From Actinomycetota bacterium (GTDB taxonomy: Bacteria > Actinomycetota > Actinomycetes > S36-B12 > UBA5976), in contig WLEH01000030.1 in NCBI GenBank assembly GCA_009704345.1, forward strand, positions 1 through 8,603: a DNA stretch of 8,603 nucleotides. The letters are read 5' to 3'. The notes beneath the pieces were generated by a model. The model searched no databases and was not told the origin of the DNA. It worked only from the letters and a program-made list of their open reading frames with translations. This document shows, one piece after another, positions 1-6,864 of this stretch. The position numbers and the translations under genes were made by a program. Position 1 is the first letter of the stretch, and each line of letters starts with the position of its first letter.

Positions 1-712
1 AGGCTTGACTGTAATGGCCAGGCAGCCAATTTCTTAAATCACCAAGTGCGGTAATTGCATCCAAAATAGCAAACACAATTACGAGCAAAACCGCAGTTCC
101 CACCGCACCAAGTGGCACATCAGTGCGAACACTCATATAAAACGCAATACCAGAAACAAACAACAACGTGATGTAAACATAACCGCCAATAATTCCTAAT
201 CTAACAAATTGTTCGATGCCGGTAAAATTACCACCGAGCGGACTAATTAATGGTTCACTACCAAATGCCAATAAACCAATCAAAAAAGAAACAGCAATTA
301 AAATCGTAATTGCCATTAAATTAAGTGTCATAGCAACGGCCAGCTTGATTGTTAGCAATCTGCGCCTTGGTACTGGCGCTGCAAGTAAATAACGCAAACT
401 TGACCAAGATGCTTCGCTTGCAACCGTGTCGCCAGCAAAGAGCGCAAACACTGTAGTTAGCAAAAATCCAGTAGCGAAAAAGATCATTACCACAGTGAAA
501 TTGCTGGCACCATTAGTTGCTAATCCAATTAAATCTAAATCACCACTGCCAAAATCACCTGAGTCATCGCTGTCAGAACCGAACTTAACTGCGGCAACAA
601 CGATTAGTGGAAGTAACACCATTAAGCCAAAAGCAACTAAGGTGCGGCGACGTCTGAGCTGTCTTATGAACTCAACGCGATACGGCAGGGTTTTTCTAGC
701 AACATAAGTCAT
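1..712 (-). CDS. ABC-2 type transporter permease, partial (C-terminus beyond window)
   Basis: This is the membrane subunit of an ABC exporter; 237 codons are visible from an ATG at 712 and the frame stays open to the window edge. A short basic N-terminal tail (RRRR near residues 20-23) precedes hydrophobic segments at about residues 25-42, 73-93, 124-150, 172-194 and 200-222. A Gly/Asp/Ser-rich extracytoplasmic loop lies at about 44-62. The cytoplasmic stretch at about 90-123 (SEASWSSLRYLL, then PVPRRRLL and K123) fits the pattern seen after TM2 in BcrB/NatB-like ABC-2 permeases. The start overlaps the stop of the upstream hydrolase-ATPase gene as ATGA (709-712), so the two are probably translationally coupled and form one transporter. 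No separate promoter is visible. The substrate cannot be inferred. The permease assignment is firm; the length and last helices are unknown. Confidence 0.88.
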   Translation of the reverse strand, partial: MTYVARKTLPYRVEFIRQLRRRRTLVAFGLMVLLPLIVVAAVKFGSDSDDSGDFGSGDLDLIGLATNGASNFTVVMIFFATGFLLTTVFALFAGDTVASEASWSSLRYLLAAPVPRRRLLTIKLAVAMTLNLMAITILIAVSFLIGLLAFGSEPLISPLGGNFTGIEQFVRLGIIGGYVYITLLFVSGIAFYMSVRTDVPLGAVGTAVLLVIVFAILDAITALGDLRNWLPGHYSQA

Positions 713-3183
713 GATGTTTTTCCAATCGTCAAATCATCGCCAACGACATCAAGGAAAAAGTCTTCAAGTCGCATGTTGCTATGGCTCGCTAGTAATTCGC
801 TAACCTCTCCCGCGGTGATCAGTTTTCCACGATGCATCACTACTACGTAGGTGCAAGTTTGCTCTACTTCACTTAGCAGGTGTGAGGAAACAATCACCGT
901 TTTGCCTTGCGCAACATAGTTGTGCAACACATCTCGCATTGCTTTTATCTGTGGTGGATCTAAGCCATTTGTTGGTTCATCTAACATTAACAAATCTGGC
1001 ATTCCAAGCATCGCCTGAGCAATCCCAAGTCGTTGTCGCATCCCTTGGCTATAGGTACGAACTTTGCGCTCAATGGCAGTGCCTAGATCAGCAATTTCAA
1101 GCACCTTTTCAAAGTATGGCTCGCCAATTCGCCCAGTTGCTTTCCAATACAGCTCTAGATTTTCGCGACCAGTTAGATGCGGCAGGAATCCAGCACCTTC
1201 AACCAATGAACCAATTCGTGATAGAACTCTTGCGCCTGGTGTCACTCGCTCACCAAACACATAAACCGAACCAGTATTTGGTCGAATCAATCCCATAATC
1301 ATGCGCATTGTGGTGGTTTTACCAGCACCATTCGGACCTAATAACCCAACTACTTTTCCAAGCGGGATCTGATAACTGATGTCATCAACTGCTCGTGGAC
1401 CATTTTTGAATTGCTTAACTAGATTCTCAATCACAACTGGAGTTTCGGCAATTTCAGTTCGAGTGTCTTCACTGCGATGACGCGGCCGGAATACAAACAG
1501 AACCAAAGCAAGAATTGCAATCACAATCAGGGTTAACCAAATGAACATCAAACCTGATTGCGTAATTGTGGTTGGTGCTAGCGTGCCAGTTGCAATAGAA
1601 ATTGAAGGTGAAGCGAGCTCAACTAGATAGTTGGCCGGAGTTGTTGGCAGTCGATATGCCAGATCGGTTGTGCTGATTACAACTTGCAGCACATCTCCTG
1701 CCTTCACTTCAGTCGCAATCGCCGGCAGATTTACTACCAGCTCAATTGGCTCGCTAGTTAATACTGGAATTCGAATTGGTGCTACTAAGCCATTAGGCAG
1801 CGATGAAGCACCATTTGCACCAACAATTCGCAAACTAGCAAATAGCACTGCGTTCTGTTGTGGGGTGGGACTTGAAACTTTCAATTTAATCTGACTGCTA
1901 CCAACAATCTTTATTGGTGCTGTTATGGGCAAAGATTGAAAAAATGCATTTTGAGATGGGATTTGCTGTGCTAGCAAACTGCCAATGCTGCCAATCCCAG
2001 GAAAAGTGGAGATACCAGCTGGCGCACCACCGGCTGGGGCAATTATTGATTGCGCCGGTCCAGCTAGCGGAAAGGTTTGAGTCAGATTATTGATTCCGAA
2101 ATAATTTTGAGCGGCTTCAATTCCAGTTAACTCGTTTGGTTGATTTGCACTAATAATGTTTGCTGGAGCAAAAGTAACTTCAAAATCAGTATTTACTTCA
2201 CCTAAATTGCGTAAATATTTGTCAAACCACTGCTGGGTGAGTTGATCCAATCTTTCAGTTTCTGATCTACCGCCATCATGTCCACCACTGTGCCAGACGA
2301 ATTTAACTGGTAGATCTGGATTTGCTTCTTTAATTTGTTGGTAGTTGCTATCAGCTTCAGTTAGCGGGAATAGCGAATCTGCTTGTCCCGCCATTAACAA
2401 TGTTGGCGCTTTAATGCCAGCATTCGTGCTTGCTGGTGATGAGTTAAACATCAACTCAGCTTGAGTTGCTGAGTAACTACCTTGCTGGGCAACAGATTCA
2501 TAAAGTTCACACCAAGCTGTTTCAAATCTGCCGCAACGAGGATTTACTGGATTGGGAATAGTTAAGCCGCGACTGAAGAAATATCCAGTCCATAATTCTT
2601 TAAAAACGCCAACCGAATTCAAGTTGGTGGCGCTTTGTGGAAATAAAGCAGAGGTTAAGTTGTGCCAGGTGATATCAGCGGCAACCGCATCAACTCGATT
2701 GTCAGTGCCAGCGATCATCAAACTAAGAGCACCACCATAAGAGCCACCAGCAAATCCAACTTTGGGATCATTTGTCGAGTCTTTTTCAACTTCCGACCGA
2801 GTAGCTAAATAGTCAATTATCTTCGCGGCATCAGCAATTTCAGCATTAATTGAATTCATCGAAATAAATCCAGTGCTGTTACCAAACCCTCGTGCGGTAT
2901 ATGCGAGCACTACATAGCCAGCTGCTTGCAACTGCTCCGCCTGGTTTACAACTGATTTTTTATTGCCGCCAAATCCATGTGCCAGCACAATTGCTGGAGC
3001 TGGCGTATTAACTGGCAGATATAAATCGCTATCCAACTGAACCGGGGTTGGATCGATTGCACTTGTCGCAGCGCCCGAAATATTTATAGCTTTAGGCGAG
3101 GTTTGCGCTGATACAGCAGCAGGGAATATCCCAATTGTCAGCAGTCCAATTACAACTGCTGAAAACCACTTTCGCATTGCCAT
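709..3183 (-). CDS. Fusion: secreted-type alpha/beta hydrolase (S15/CocE-like) + membrane helix + ABC ATPase
   Basis: An 824-residue protein joins two functions across the membrane. Residues 1-26 form a signal peptide or anchor with a possible AVSA/QT cleavage site. Residues about 45-330 are an alpha/beta hydrolase: HGFGG oxyanion region at 69-73, nucleophile Ser148 in GGSYGG, probable acid Asp269 and probable His302. Residues about 415-525 are beta-rich, like the C-terminal domain of X-Pro dipeptidyl peptidases. Residues 544-565 are one transmembrane helix followed by RPRHR, which places the C-terminus in the cytoplasm. Residues about 583-800 are an ABC ATPase: Walker A GPNGAGKTT (616-624), signature YSQGM (711-715), Walker B with Asp735/Glu736, and H-loop His768. 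The Q-loop has Glu662, as I recall for BcrA-like exporters. Cys217 and Cys225 could form a disulfide. The frame is unbroken. The permease gene follows with a 4-bp overlap. Domains are clear; the hydrolase substrate is unknown (peptide or ester). A TAGGTT box six bases upstream supports this ATG. Confidence 0.92.
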   Translation of the reverse strand: MAMRKWFSAVVIGLLTIGIFPAAVSAQTSPKAINISGAATSAIDPTPVQLDSDLYLPVNTPAPAIVLAHGFGGNKKSVVNQAEQLQAAGYVVLAYTARGFGNSTGFISMNSINAEIADAAKIIDYLATRSEVEKDSTNDPKVGFAGGSYGGALSLMIAGTDNRVDAVAADITWHNLTSALFPQSATNLNSVGVFKELWTGYFFSRGLTIPNPVNPRCGRFETAWCELYESVAQQGSYSATQAELMFNSSPASTNAGIKAPTLLMAGQADSLFPLTEADSNYQQIKEANPDLPVKFVWHSGGHDGGRSETERLDQLTQQWFDKYLRNLGEVNTDFEVTFAPANIISANQPNELTGIEAAQNYFGINNLTQTFPLAGPAQSIIAPAGGAPAGISTFPGIGSIGSLLAQQIPSQNAFFQSLPITAPIKIVGSSQIKLKVSSPTPQQNAVLFASLRIVGANGASSLPNGLVAPIRIPVLTSEPIELVVNLPAIATEVKAGDVLQVVISTTDLAYRLPTTPANYLVELASPSISIATGTLAPTTITQSGLMFIWLTLIVIAILALVLFVFRPRHRSEDTRTEIAETPVVIENLVKQFKNGPRAVDDISYQIPLGKVVGLLGPNGAGKTTTMRMIMGLIRPNTGSVYVFGERVTPGARVLSRIGSLVEGAGFLPHLTGRENLELYWKATGRIGEPYFEKVLEIADLGTAIERKVRTYSQGMRQRLGIAQAMLGMPDLLMLDEPTNGLDPPQIKAMRDVLHNYVAQGKTVIVSSHLLSEVEQTCTYVVVMHRGKLITAGEVSELLASHSNMRLEDFFLDVVGDDLTIGKTS

Positions 3184-3189
3184 GACTTA

Positions 3190-3195
3190 AACCTA
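3190..3195 (-). promoter_or_regulatory. Leaderless-type -10 box (TAGGTT) for the hydrolase-ATPase gene
   Basis: On the minus strand TAGGTT is followed by TAAGTC and then the ATG at 3183. This matches the actinobacterial TANNNT -10 consensus, with transcription expected to begin at or next to the start codon. No Shine-Dalgarno sequence is visible. The same six-base spacing recurs upstream of other genes here. Confidence 0.6.
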
Positions 3196-3213
3196 CCGCC
3201 ATTTTCTTTAAGG

Positions 3214-3236
3214 CACCCATGGTGTTAGCAGGTGTT
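3214..3236. repeat. Short GGTG/CACC repeat cluster upstream of the fusion-gene promoter
   Basis: GGTGTT occurs at 3221-3226 and again at 3231-3236, exactly one helical turn (10 bp) apart. An inverted CACC at 3214-3217 faces the first copy across CAT. The cluster lies around and just upstream of where a -35 element for the TAGGTT box would fall, so it could be a regulator binding site. The elements are short and could be chance. Confidence 0.3.
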
Positions 3237-3286
3237 TAAGTTTTAGCCATGCCCACGTGGTAACTGAACCGGATAACCAGATTGGA

Positions 3287-4180
3287 TTAGTTGTCTACTC
3301 CAATAGTTAACATCACAGCTTCTGGTCGGCAGGCAAATCGAACTGGCGTAAACGGGTTAGTGCCTAAACCAGCTGAAATATTAATCACGCTGGTATTTCC
3401 AGCTTTGGAAATGTGTGGATGTAAGCCGCGAGCACGCTTCTTATCTAAATCACAATTAGTGACTAATGCACCATAACCAGGCACTCGCAGCTGTCCGCCA
3501 TGCGTATGGCCAGCCAAAATTAACTCGGCACCTAAATCAGTGAAATTATCCAACACTCGAAGATATGGGGCATGAGCAATTGCTAATTTGAAATCAGCAT
3601 CTTGATAGTTATGGTTAATTGAGCTGAAATCATCGCGATTTAAATGTGGATCATCAACACCTTTAATTTGGATCTTGACGCCATCAATTTCAATTACAGT
3701 TTCAGTATTGGTTAAATTAATCCAGCCGCGCGCTTCCAGCAAATCAACTAGATTGCGCCAAGGCAGTTCCGCGCCATGATTGCGCTTCCCATCATCTGTC
3801 ATTAAATATTTAGCTGGATTTTTTAAAACCGGGGCGAAGTAATCATTACTGCCCAACACAAAAACACCTGGTCGATCAAATAGTGGCTCTAGCGCATCTA
3901 GCAGTGGATCGAGTGCTTGCGCTTCGGCAATCAAATCGCCAGTTAACACAACTAGATCAGGATCTTCTGCTTCAAGTTTTCGCAGCCAACTTTGCAAACC
4001 TTTGGTCTTCCGAGTCAAATGCAGATCGCTTAAGTGCAAAATTCGTAGCAGCTTTTGATTTGGTCGAGCAATTACCTCTCGCCTGATGGTGAAGTAATTA
4101 GGCTCTATGAAGTATGCCCAGGCAGCGGCCAGCACGCCGGCAATCACGGTTAGTCGAGTTAATGCGCGGGTCAGTCCCAT
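3287..4180 (-). CDS. Membrane-anchored calcineurin-like metallophosphoesterase (YkuE/YaeI type)
   Basis: A 297-residue protein with one N-terminal hydrophobic helix at about residues 9-24, followed by a dimetal phosphoesterase domain. Visible motifs are SDLHL (Asp52, His54), LTGD (Asp82), GSND (110-113, where the family usually has GNHD/E), His193 in AHAP, and GHTHGG (His225, His227). Relatives hydrolyse phosphomonoesters or phosphodiesters at the membrane; the substrate here is unknown. The frame is open further upstream to an ATG at 4228, but that start would overlap the divergent yqeY gene. The ATG at 4180 begins the usual basic-then-hydrophobic N-terminus and has a CANNNT box at the same six-base spacing used elsewhere in this window, so I chose it. 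In M. tuberculosis, as recalled, a related phosphoesterase gene (Rv3683) lies beside ponA2, and the same neighbourhood is seen here. Confidence 0.88.
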   Translation of the reverse strand: MGLTRALTRLTVIAGVLAAAWAYFIEPNYFTIRREVIARPNQKLLRILHLSDLHLTRKTKGLQSWLRKLEAEDPDLVVLTGDLIAEAQALDPLLDALEPLFDRPGVFVLGSNDYFAPVLKNPAKYLMTDDGKRNHGAELPWRNLVDLLEARGWINLTNTETVIEIDGVKIQIKGVDDPHLNRDDFSSINHNYQDADFKLAIAHAPYLRVLDNFTDLGAELILAGHTHGGQLRVPGYGALVTNCDLDKKRARGLHPHISKAGNTSVINISAGLGTNPFTPVRFACRPEAVMLTIGVDN

Positions 4181-4186
4181 GAAGTT

Positions 4187-4192
4187 ATCTTG
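4187..4192 (-). promoter_or_regulatory. Possible -10 box (CAAGAT) for the metallophosphoesterase gene
   Basis: On the minus strand CAAGAT lies exactly six bases before the ATG at 4180, matching the A at position 2 and the T at position 6 of TANNNT but not the first T. Support is mainly positional. It would sit within the footprint of the divergent yqeY promoter. Confidence 0.33.
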
Positions 4193-4198
4193 GCACGG

Positions 4199-4204
4199 CA
4201 TGAT
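4199..4204 (+). promoter_or_regulatory. Possible -10 box (CATGAT) for yqeY
   Basis: CATGAT is followed by TAGAGC and then the ATG at 4211, the six-base leaderless geometry seen for other genes here, with C replacing the first T of TANNNT. No Shine-Dalgarno sequence is visible before this ATG. Confidence 0.35.
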
Positions 4205-4210
4205 TAGAGC

Positions 4211-4663
4211 ATGAAACAACGCCTGCAAGATGACCTAACCGCCGCCATTCGTTCCCGCGATGAAGTGCGATCGGCCACAATCCGATTGGCTCTTTCGGCA
4301 ATTAAAACTGAAGAAGTTGCCGGGAAGGAAGCCAGAGAGTTATCTGAAGCCGAAGTGATTCAGGTGCTTTCTCGGGAAGCCAAGAAGCGCAAAGAGGCAG
4401 CCGACGTTTATCGCGGTGCTGGCGCGGAGGATCGGGCTAAAGCCGAAGAAGCCGAACTTGCCGTGTTAAGTGAATATTTGCCACAAGCGCTATCAAGTGC
4501 TGAAGTTGAGCAGATAGTGAAAGATGCAATTGCTCAAGCTGCCGCAGCTGGCTTAACTGGAATGAAGGCGATGGGTGCGGTAATGAAAGTGGTACAACCA
4601 CAAACGCTCGGCCGCGCAGATGGAGCGGAAGTTGCCGCGTTAGTTAAACAACTGCTGGCTTAA
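4211..4663 (+). CDS. yqeY: GatB/YqeY domain protein
   Basis: This 150-residue cytoplasmic protein is full length for the YqeY family. The N-terminal half is a charged helical bundle beginning MKQRLQDDL and including RSATIRLALSAIK (about residues 20-32). It continues through EVIQVLSREAKKRKEAADVY (about 48-67) and EEAELAVLSEYLPQ (about 79-92). The C-terminal part (about 95-150) carries the GMKAMGAVM and GRADGAEVAALVK motifs of the small helical domain shared with the GatB tail, which in amidotransferases contacts tRNA. The molecular role of stand-alone YqeY is unsettled. The start is only 30 bp from the divergent metallophosphoesterase start. The TAA stop overlaps the opposing stop of the penicillin-binding protein gene in a shared TTAA. 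Confidence 0.93.
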   Translation: MKQRLQDDLTAAIRSRDEVRSATIRLALSAIKTEEVAGKEARELSEAEVIQVLSREAKKRKEAADVYRGAGAEDRAKAEEAELAVLSEYLPQALSSAEVEQIVKDAIAQAAAAGLTGMKAMGAVMKVVQPQTLGRADGAEVAALVKQLLA

Positions 4664-6786
4664 TCAATTCCTTCTGGCAGTTCATCTTCAATTGTCGACT
4701 CGCCATCAATTACGCTACCAGCGCCTGGGAATAACAAAACTTCAGCTGGATCGTAATTTGGTTTTAATTTAAAGCCGCGCCTAGGAATGTTTTGATGTGC
4801 GGTTTCCATAGCAGTTTTCCAAATCGGTCCAGCCATTGTTGAGCCATAAACTTGTCGATAATACTTTCCGTTAATCGTGATATCTTGAAGCGGATACTTA
4901 AATCCACCGCGTGGATCACCAACCCAAACTGCTGCCGACACATCTGGCGTATAGCCAACAAACCAAACTGAACTGTTTTCATTTGTGGTACCAGTTTTAC
5001 CAGCTGCAGGTCTGCCCAAACTCATTCTTGCACCAGTTCTGCCTTCAATCGCACCATCAATTACTCGAGTTAACATGTCAGTTACGCCATCGGCAACTGC
5101 TGGCTCCATTGCTTGCGAGCATCGAGCTGCCGGCACACTTAAGATTTTTCCAGTTCGATCTGTAATTTTGTTGATTGCAGTTGGTGGACAATAAATTCCT
5201 TTGTTTGCAAATACGCCATAACTTGACGCCATGGTGAGTGGTGTGACGTTAATTACGCCAAGGGCAAGCGAAGGAACTCGCTCAACTAAATCACCGCTGC
5301 CAGTTCGAACTCCCATATCTTCGGCAATATCACCAATCGCACATGGTGTTACCTGCTGCGCTAACTTAACAAAATAAGTATTCACCGAATATGCGGTTGC
5401 TTGCGCCATCGTGAATCTGCCGGATCTAGTTGAGTTTCGAACAATGTATGGCTCCATCGGTTCGCCAGATAAGCAATCAACAAAATTGAACGTTTTAGGG
5501 TTACGTGCATTTATAACTAAGCTAGGGGAAATCCCTTGTTTGAAAGCAGCAGCCAGGGTGTATGCCTTAAATGTTGAGCCCGCTTGCATGCCAACTGTGC
5601 CATTGTTCGCTCGACCAACACCATAGTTATATGTGGTGTAGCCGTCACCTTCAGTGCCCCAAAGTCGATTTTGTGCCATTGCAATAATGCCACCAGTTGC
5701 TGGCTCCACCATCACAATTGAAATTGCCTTTTTACTCTCATCATCTCTTGGAATAGTGGTGTCAACTGCGCTTTGCGCTGAGCGCTGAACGTCTGGGCGG
5801 AGCGTTGTTTCAATTGTTAAACCAGTTTGTCGCAAAAATGCTTCGCGATCATCAAGGGTTGCACCATATGCTGGATTATTTCTAATCTCAGTTAGTACAT
5901 AATCACAAAAATATGGCGCATAGCTTGAAACACAGCCATTAGCTAGCGGACTTGGATCTAATGAGTCAGCGACAGATAAGTCTTTGTAAGTATTTGCGTC
6001 ATCGCGAGATAGAAATCCTAAATCCACCATTCGATCTAGCACCACATTGCGCCGCGCTTCATTTCGATCTGGATAAGCAAGTGGATCATTCGCCGAAGGG
6101 GATTGCACAATGCCAGCAATAATTGCACTTTCATTCGCATTTAATTCAGTGGCAGATTTTGAGAAATACCTTCTTGCAGCAGATTCAATGCCATACGCAC
6201 CAGCGCCAAAATAAGAGACGTTTAGATATCGCTCTAAGATCTGCTGTTTTGATAACGTGCGCTCTAGCTGCAACGCGTATTGAATTTCTTGAATTTTACC
6301 CAGCACTGATTGAGCTCTAGCGGCTTTAACTTCTTCTGGGGTAGTGGCAACTTGCAGCAATGTGTTCTCAACTAACTGCTGCGTAATTGTTGAGCCACCT
6401 TGTACTACTTCACCAGCTGCGGCATTAGCAAAGAATGCTCGAATTAGACCGCGCAGATCAAAACCATTGTGTAAAAAGAATCGAGAGTCTTCAATTGCAA
6501 TCATTGCTTGTTGCATCAGTGGTGAGACTGCTTGTAGTGGCACTTCAACACGATTTTCGTCAAAGATGGATCCAACTAAAGTGCCATCACTTGCCACAAT
6601 TCGAGTTCGCTCTGGTAGTGGCGGCGTGGTTAGTGCAGCTGGCAGATTTTGAAATTCGGTTATGGCATTGCGTAGCACCGCTCCAGTTACCGCTACCACT
6701 GGCGCTGCGGCGAGAGCCACCATCGCACCAATTAGGGTGGAGATGGCTAAATACTGAATTAGCCTGGACCGAAAGCCACTGCGCAT
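4660..6786 (-). CDS. ponA: Bifunctional class A penicillin-binding protein (PonA2-like)
   Basis: A 708-residue cell-wall synthase: a short basic cytoplasmic tail, a membrane anchor at about residues 11-36, a GT51 glycosyltransferase (about 60-250) and a transpeptidase (about 350-675). The glycosyltransferase keeps the catalytic EDSRFF motif (Glu99) with His106 and Asp110, and QGGSTITQQ (129-137). Two usually conserved positions differ: Glu140 in QQLVEN, where Lys is expected, and Gly163 before KIQE, where Arg is expected. The transpeptidase triad is intact: STFK (Ser404, Lys407), SVN (467-469) and KTGT (597-600). Six extracytoplasmic cysteines form three near pairs (285/294, 438/482, 533/556) and may be disulfides. 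The protein ends about 45 residues after the domain in an acidic tail, with no PASTA domain. A TTG nine codons upstream (6813) is possible, but the ATG at 6786 has a TACGCT box six bases before it. It is divergent from the whiB gene and convergent with yqeY. Confidence 0.93.
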   Translation of the reverse strand: MRSGFRSRLIQYLAISTLIGAMVALAAAPVVAVTGAVLRNAITEFQNLPAALTTPPLPERTRIVASDGTLVGSIFDENRVEVPLQAVSPLMQQAMIAIEDSRFFLHNGFDLRGLIRAFFANAAAGEVVQGGSTITQQLVENTLLQVATTPEEVKAARAQSVLGKIQEIQYALQLERTLSKQQILERYLNVSYFGAGAYGIESAARRYFSKSATELNANESAIIAGIVQSPSANDPLAYPDRNEARRNVVLDRMVDLGFLSRDDANTYKDLSVADSLDPSPLANGCVSSYAPYFCDYVLTEIRNNPAYGATLDDREAFLRQTGLTIETTLRPDVQRSAQSAVDTTIPRDDESKKAISIVMVEPATGGIIAMAQNRLWGTEGDGYTTYNYGVGRANNGTVGMQAGSTFKAYTLAAAFKQGISPSLVINARNPKTFNFVDCLSGEPMEPYIVRNSTRSGRFTMAQATAYSVNTYFVKLAQQVTPCAIGDIAEDMGVRTGSGDLVERVPSLALGVINVTPLTMASSYGVFANKGIYCPPTAINKITDRTGKILSVPAARCSQAMEPAVADGVTDMLTRVIDGAIEGRTGARMSLGRPAAGKTGTTNENSSVWFVGYTPDVSAAVWVGDPRGGFKYPLQDITINGKYYRQVYGSTMAGPIWKTAMETAHQNIPRRGFKLKPNYDPAEVLLFPGAGSVIDGESTIEDELPEGID

Positions 6787-6792
6787 AGCAAT

Positions 6793-6798
6793 AGCGTA
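6793..6798 (-). promoter_or_regulatory. Leaderless-type -10 box (TACGCT) for the penicillin-binding protein gene
   Basis: On the minus strand TACGCT is followed by ATTGCT and the ATG at 6786. It fits TANNNT with six-base spacing and supports that ATG over the upstream in-frame TTG at 6813, since the box would lie inside the coding region if the TTG were used. Confidence 0.55.
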
Positions 6799-6840
6799 AG
6801 CGAAGAGGCTCAACAGCGAGAGTTTTGCACCAAATTCACT

Positions 6841-6864
6841 TAGGTATCGCTCAGGTTTTACCTA
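6841..6864. promoter_or_regulatory. Inverted repeat TAGGTA-N12-TACCTA next to the whiB start
   Basis: Perfect 6-bp arms lie at 6841-6846 and 6859-6864, separated by 12 bp and ending exactly where the whiB TTG codon begins. An inner AGGT (6853-6856) could pair alternatively with ACCT (6860-6863). The arrangement could be an operator in the 78-bp divergent region, or an RNA hairpin masking the whiB start. Function is inferred from position only. Confidence 0.4.

Noticed and set aside
426..707. A 93-codon plus-strand open frame opposite the permease
   Set aside because: The minus strand gives a clear multi-helix permease through the same bases; the plus-strand product is a low-complexity Lys/Ser/Pro-rich shadow.
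882..1298. A 138-codon open frame antisense to the ABC ATPase domain
   Set aside because: It covers the highly conserved Walker and signature motif region of the fusion gene on the other strand; its translation shows no family pattern.
3253..3260. Perfect 8-bp palindrome CCACGTGG in the gap after the metallophosphoesterase
   Set aside because: It is too short and without a T-run to be a terminator, and a single 8-bp palindrome in a 103-bp gap has little support as an operator.
6435..6788. A 117-codon open frame antisense to the start of the penicillin-binding protein
   Set aside because: It mirrors the glycosyltransferase domain coding sequence and has no motif of its own; it ends before the intergenic region.
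6787..6813. N-terminal extension of the penicillin-binding protein to a TTG at 6813
   Set aside because: The added residues include no conserved feature, and the TACGCT box at leaderless spacing supports the ATG at 6786. It remains possible.
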